Source of the DNA: PALSA-1355 sp031400775
Lineage (GTDB): Bacteria; Planctomycetota; Planctomycetia; Pirellulales; PALSA-1355
Assembly: GCA_031400775.1 (NCBI GenBank)
Contig: JANNQN010000001.1
Location: 1-19,635 of the forward strand
Length of the DNA stretch: 19,635 nt
Direction of reading: 5' to 3'
A program made the translations under genes and the position numbers. The notes below the pieces were generated by a model. The model was not told the DNA's origin. It saw only the letters and a list, made by a program, of their open reading frames with translations, and did no database searches. Positions 16,376 through 19,635 of the stretch are shown here, piece by piece (positions within the stretch are counted from its first letter, which is position 1; every line of letters starts with the position of its first letter).

Positions 16376-17730
16376 CCCACGATTTCCTCGATGACCTTGG
16401 CCGCCGGATCGACCAGCCGGATAGGTCGGCCCACGTTGGAGACGTTCTGCGTCATGGGATCGATTCCCAGGGCCTGACAGGCCGTGGCCAGTAGATCGGG
16501 CACCGACACCTTGCGATCCTCGACGGTGGTGCCGTCGGGGCTGGTGCGGCCCACGACTTGCCCGCCGCGAATGCCGCCGCCGGCCAGCACGGTCGACCAG
16601 GCGTTGGGATAGTGGTCGCGGCCCGTGTTGGGATTGATTTTGGGAGTGCGGCCGAACTCGCCCATCCAGACGATCAGGGTCGAGTCCAACAGTCCGCGGG
16701 CTTTTAGCTCGGTCATCAAGGTGGACCAAGCATGGTCGAGCGTTTTGCTGAGCGTTTTGACGCCATTGAAGTTATCGGCGTGCGTATCCCAGCCGATGCT
16801 GTTCACTCCCCCCAGCGTCACCTCGACAAACGGCACGCCGCGCTCCACCAGTCGTCGGGCCAGCAGGCATCCCTGGCCAAAACGGTTGCGGCCGTAGGCA
16901 TCTCGCACCGCTGCCGGCTCGTCGTCCAGGTCAAATGCCTTGGCCGACTCAGTGCGCATCAGCAGCACGGCACGCTCGTGCGCCGTTTTATATCCCAGCG
17001 CCGGCGGCCCAGCGTGCTGGCCGATGAAGCGGCCGTTGAGCGAATTCAAGATCCCCAGCCGCGCGCCGACCGCTTCGGCCGACACCGACTTGGGAGCTTC
17101 CAGATCGGCAACGGTCAAGTCTTCGTCGGCGGCATTAGCGGCGCCGTCGGAATTCTGAGGGCGCGCTTCGCCCACGAACAGCGGCGCATACTGCGATCCG
17201 AGAAAGCCCGGACTGAACGCGGCCGGATTGAAGCTGCGGAACGGCGCGATGCTGACAAAGTTGGGTAGCTCGGCGGCCGGATCGCCCAACTCTTTGGCCA
17301 CGAGCGAGCCCAAGGTCGGATAGCGTACCGGCGGTTGCGGCAGATAGCCGTTTCGCAGCAAGTACGTGGCACGGCCGTGGTCGCCTTCCTTGGTGCTCAT
17401 CGAGCGAATGATGGCCATGTGCTCGGCGAGCGCCGCGACTTTCGGCAAGTGTTCGGAGATCTTGATGCCGGGCACGCTAGTGGCGATCTCCTTGAAGCTG
17501 CCGCCGTTCTCGTGCCCCGGCTTCAGGTCGAAGGTATCCAACTGGCTGGGGCCGCCGTTCATCCACAGTAAGATGCAGGACCGCTTGCGGTGCGGGACAG
17601 GGGGCGCCGCATCGTCAGCTTTGGCCGCCAGCCAGCCCAGGGTCGAAGCGCCGACCAGGCCCGCCCACGACAGGCGCAACACGTCGCGGCGCGAAGGTTC
17701 GTAGGCGCCAGAATGAATTCGACGGCTCAT
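16372..17730 (-). CDS. DUF1501 protein, Tat-exported
   Basis: A 452-residue member of the DUF1501 family, which belongs to the alkaline-phosphatase/sulfatase-like superfamily and is greatly expanded in planctomycetes; its substrate is not known. A Tat signal is clear: PSRRDVLRLSWAG (12-24, R14 and R15) followed by a hydrophobic stretch to about residue 36. Family motifs include WMNGGPSQLDTFDLKPG (near 56-72), GDHGRATYLLRNGY, GWDTHADNF and GEFGRTPKINPNTGRDHYP, which hold the Asp and His residues expected to bind metal. ATG 17730 has GGAGGA 7 bases upstream. It is the middle gene of a DUF1549/DUF1553-DUF1501-EF-hand operon: it begins 28 bases after the first gene and ends in an ATGA overlap with the third. 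Confidence 0.94.
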   Translation of the reverse strand: MSRRIHSGAYEPSRRDVLRLSWAGLVGASTLGWLAAKADDAAPPVPHRKRSCILLWMNGGPSQLDTFDLKPGHENGGSFKEIATSVPGIKISEHLPKVAALAEHMAIIRSMSTKEGDHGRATYLLRNGYLPQPPVRYPTLGSLVAKELGDPAAELPNFVSIAPFRSFNPAAFSPGFLGSQYAPLFVGEARPQNSDGAANAADEDLTVADLEAPKSVSAEAVGARLGILNSLNGRFIGQHAGPPALGYKTAHERAVLLMRTESAKAFDLDDEPAAVRDAYGRNRFGQGCLLARRLVERGVPFVEVTLGGVNSIGWDTHADNFNGVKTLSKTLDHAWSTLMTELKARGLLDSTLIVWMGEFGRTPKINPNTGRDHYPNAWSTVLAGGGIRGGQVVGRTSPDGTTVEDRKVSVPDLLATACQALGIDPMTQNVSNVGRPIRLVDPAAKVIEEIVG

Positions 17731-17737
17731 GAGAGAA

Positions 17738-17743
17738 TCCTCC
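17738..17743 (-). promoter_or_regulatory. Shine-Dalgarno site for the DUF1501 gene
   Basis: GGAGGA on the minus strand lies 7 bases before ATG 17730, in the 28-base gap after the DUF1549/DUF1553 gene. It is one of the strongest ribosome sites in the window. Confidence 0.75.
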
Positions 17744-17758
17744 GCGATTCGTGCAGCC

Positions 17759-19462
17759 TCAATGGTTCAAGGCGAATTCGGCGCTATTGAGTAGTGCCCA
17801 AAAAACATCGGCCAGCGCCTGCTTGGGGTTTTTGTCGGCGCCGCCGCGTTCGAGATACGCGACTAGCTCGGCAAGCTCGTCGGGCGCCGGCGGGCGCGCG
17901 AGCGCTGCCATGAATAGCAACTCCACTCGCTGGCCGGTGGTCAAAAACGGCGCGTCGGCCACGGCGGCTAGCGTCTCGCTCTTGGTCAGGTCGGTGGCGT
18001 CGCTCACCAGCTTGCCGTTCATCAAGGCCAGCGCCTGCAAGATCGACGTCTCGGCCTCGGTCCGCGGCACGGCTTGATCGGCAAATCGATTGCGAAACTC
18101 GGCGGCCGCGCTGGTCATGTCCGGCAGTGCGCCGGCCCGTGGCGCGCGCCGCTCCTCGCGAAAGCCCGTGGCCTGCACGATGCTGGCGAACAGTTGGTCG
18201 GCGGTCATTCGCCGCAGTGGCATGCGGGCGAATCGGGCCAGGTCATCCTCGCCGACGCTCGTGGCCCGGCTCGAAAGTTGATAGGCCCTCGTGAGCGTGA
18301 TCGCGCGGATCAGGTAGTTCAAGTCGAAGTGATGCAGCGTGAACTGCCGGGCCATTTCGTCCAGCAGCTCGGGATGCGACGGGCGGTTGGTCTTGTCCAG
18401 ATCGTCGACCGGATGCACGAACCCCCGACCCAGGAAATGTTCCCACAGCCGGTTGACCGCGGCGCGGGCGAAAAACGGATTGTCGGTTTGCGTGATCCAG
18501 CGAGCCAACAGCTCGCGCTTCGGCGTGCCGCTGACCCAGTCGGGCTCGGAGCCGTCGAGAAAAGCCGGTTCGACCACGATCTCGGTCTCCGGAATCAGCA
18601 CCGCGTTGGGACTGCCCGAGGGCGGTTTCTTGGCGGCTTGCCCTGGCGGGCTGTCGAAGAATGCGGCCAGCGACCAGAACTCCTTGCGGGTCCAGTGCGT
18701 GAACGGATGATCGTGGCACTGGGCGCACTGCACCTGGACTCCCAGAAAAATGCGGGTCGTGCTGGCCGCGATCTGCTCGGGCTTTTGTTCGTTGGCTTGA
18801 AAGAATGCCGCGGGGCTGGGCACGAAGCGGCGCGGATTGTTGGGCGCGTTCGGCTGCTGAGTCTCGATCGGAGCGGTCAACAGTTCGCTGACCAGCCGAT
18901 CGTAGGGCGTGTTGATGGCGAACCGCAGCCGCAGCCAGGTCTCGAACTGCGGCGTGGAAATTCGGGCCTCGATATTCTCGGCCGCGCCGGCCAACATCAA
19001 CCCCCGCCACGTGTTGGCAAAGTGCTGAGCGTGCGCGCCGCGGCGCAATAACTCGTCGACGACCAGGCGGCGCTTGTCGGGCGAAGTGTCGGCCAGAAAT
19101 TGTTGCAGCTCGGAGACCGAGGGAATCTTGCCGATGACGTCCAGATAGAGCCGACGCAAGAACTCGGCGTCGCTGGCTGCCGGGGCGGGCTCGACTTTGT
19201 CGCGGGCCCAAGCGTCGGCCAACGAGCGGTCAATCGCCGCGGTCAATTGTTCGCTGTCGAGAAGATCGGCCGCTGGCAGCGCGGCGACTGGCACCGCCGT
19301 AACGGGGACCGGTGCTTGGGGTGCCGCTGCGCTAGCGGGCCAAGGCAACCAGACGAGTCCGATCGCCAGCAGCAAGGCCCGCGAGAAAATGCCCAGCAAG
19401 TTGGCTGGACTTCGCAGTCGACCGGCCAGAGTATCCATCCGACAGATCGGCCTTGCGCCCAT
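17759..19462 (-). CDS. DUF1549/DUF1553 protein (planctomycete PSCyt2-PSD1 type)
   Basis: A 567-residue exported protein with the DUF1549 (PSCyt2) domain at about residues 70-280 and the DUF1553 (PSD1) domain at about 300-545. The family marker CAQCHDHPF is at 246-254 and contains a CxxCH motif (C246, C249, H250) that could bind heme c, although heme attachment in this family is not something the sequence proves. Other family blocks are FLRRLYLDVIGKIPS, AAVNRLWEHFLGRGFV and NRPSHPELLDEMA. The N-terminal PSCyt1 cytochrome domain of longer relatives is absent. A signal peptide or anchor lies at about 22-45 (LLGIFSRALLLAIGLVW, then PASA). ATG 19462 has GGGAGC 6 bases upstream and lies about 43 bases below a predicted transcription start; ATG 19438 is an alternative. 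It is the first gene of the operon with DUF1501 and the EF-hand protein. Confidence 0.92.
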   Translation of the reverse strand: MGARPICRMDTLAGRLRSPANLLGIFSRALLLAIGLVWLPWPASAAAPQAPVPVTAVPVAALPAADLLDSEQLTAAIDRSLADAWARDKVEPAPAASDAEFLRRLYLDVIGKIPSVSELQQFLADTSPDKRRLVVDELLRRGAHAQHFANTWRGLMLAGAAENIEARISTPQFETWLRLRFAINTPYDRLVSELLTAPIETQQPNAPNNPRRFVPSPAAFFQANEQKPEQIAASTTRIFLGVQVQCAQCHDHPFTHWTRKEFWSLAAFFDSPPGQAAKKPPSGSPNAVLIPETEIVVEPAFLDGSEPDWVSGTPKRELLARWITQTDNPFFARAAVNRLWEHFLGRGFVHPVDDLDKTNRPSHPELLDEMARQFTLHHFDLNYLIRAITLTRAYQLSSRATSVGEDDLARFARMPLRRMTADQLFASIVQATGFREERRAPRAGALPDMTSAAAEFRNRFADQAVPRTEAETSILQALALMNGKLVSDATDLTKSETLAAVADAPFLTTGQRVELLFMAALARPPAPDELAELVAYLERGGADKNPKQALADVFWALLNSAEFALNH

Positions 19463-19468
19463 CGCTCT

Positions 19469-19474
19469 GCTCCC
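19469..19474 (-). promoter_or_regulatory. Shine-Dalgarno site for the DUF1549/DUF1553 gene
   Basis: GGGAGC on the minus strand ends 6 bases before ATG 19462. It is the reason for preferring this start to ATG 19438, which has only AAGG at a long spacing. Confidence 0.5.
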
Positions 19475-19511
19475 GAGAAATGCGGGGATTCGGCAGTCGC
19501 CCCCTGGCCGA

Positions 19512-19540
19512 ATTGTACCACCGGCAAACCGGCTTTCCAA
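19512..19540 (-). promoter_or_regulatory. Sigma70-like promoter of the DUF1549-DUF1501-EF-hand operon
   Basis: On the minus strand TTGGAA (19540-19535, 4 of 6 match to TTGACA) and TACAAT (19517-19512, 5 of 6 match to TATAAT) are separated by exactly 17 bases. Transcription would start near 19505, about 43 bases before ATG 19462. The rest of the region to the right edge (19541-19635) shows no gene. Confidence 0.6.
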
Positions 19541-19614
19541 CAATCTTCACCCAGGCGAGCTTTTCTTTTGCAATTTGAATCTGCCGGAGTTCTAATCGGC
19601 TTTACGGAACAAAT

Positions 19615-19628
19615 CTGGGTGTGCCCAG
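19615..19628. repeat. Short inverted repeat at the right edge
   Basis: CTGGG and CCCAG flank the four bases TGTG. The stem is five base pairs and the window ends seven bases later, so whether it belongs to a longer repeat or a terminator of the next gene cannot be seen. Confidence 0.2.
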
Positions 19629-19635
19629 CCTAGTG

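Noticed and set aside
14891..16477. Open frame of 528 codons on the + strand opposite the EF-hand gene
   Set aside because: It mirrors the repeated Asp/Gly-rich EF-hand coding sequence and shows no domain; the minus strand encodes eleven EF-hand loops and a signal peptide.
16376..16729. Extension of the EF-hand frame into the DUF1501 gene
   Set aside because: The signal peptide beginning at ATG 16375 and the ATGA overlap define the start; the extension is out-of-frame DUF1501 sequence.
1..19635. Mobile element, prophage, CRISPR array or tRNA insertion site
   Set aside because: I saw no transposase, integrase, repeat-spacer pattern, tRNA cloverleaf or flanking direct repeat, and the genes read as one continuous chromosomal region.

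Overview
This GC-rich window most likely comes from a member of the Planctomycetota, probably a Pirellulales-type lineage. The clearest sign is the right-hand operon. It pairs a DUF1549/DUF1553 protein carrying a CxxCH motif with a Tat-exported DUF1501 protein and a secreted multi-EF-hand protein, a gene set typical of planctomycetes. Genes are packed tightly, no gap exceeds about 175 bases, and TTG or GTG starts are common. I found no tRNA, rRNA, CRISPR array, insertion sequence or phage gene.

Left part (1-8484, + strand): one polysaccharide-export and glycosyltransferase operon. It holds a KpsT/Wzt-type ABC ATPase (cut by the window edge), a two-domain GT4 glycosyltransferase fused to a GH99-like glycosidase domain, a GT4 enzyme with an extra N-terminal domain, a third GT4 enzyme, a NodB-type polysaccharide deacetylase-like protein, and a TuaH-like glycosyltransferase. 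Three of the junctions overlap by 11-17 bases, and each overlapping start has a Shine-Dalgarno sequence. Facing it on the minus strand (10960-8460) are wecB, which makes UDP-ManNAc from UDP-GlcNAc, and a further WbaZ-like GT4 enzyme. The two blocks meet tail to tail with a 25-base overlap. Together they look like a locus for an exported surface polysaccharide that may contain ManNAc or a derivative.

Middle part (11063-14666): a Tat-exported molybdenum-cofactor oxidoreductase of the sulfite oxidase family on the + strand. Convergent with it is a minus-strand pair: an APH-fold small-molecule kinase followed 16 bases later by an enolase-family protein. The enolase-family protein keeps the metal ligands and both catalytic lysines, but has Ala where enolases have an active-site His and Asp where they have a Glu. 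It may be a specialised paralogue rather than the glycolytic enzyme.

Right part (14726-19540, minus strand): a promoter with -35 and -10 boxes 17 bases apart precedes the DUF1549/DUF1553 gene, then the DUF1501 gene (28-base gap), then the EF-hand gene (ATGA start/stop overlap). The kinase and enolase-like genes follow 59 bases later on the same strand and could be read through from this operon.

The items most worth following up are the GT4-GH99 fusion and the kinase/enolase-like pair with altered active-site residues. Functional statements rest on motif recognition by eye; no database search was possible.
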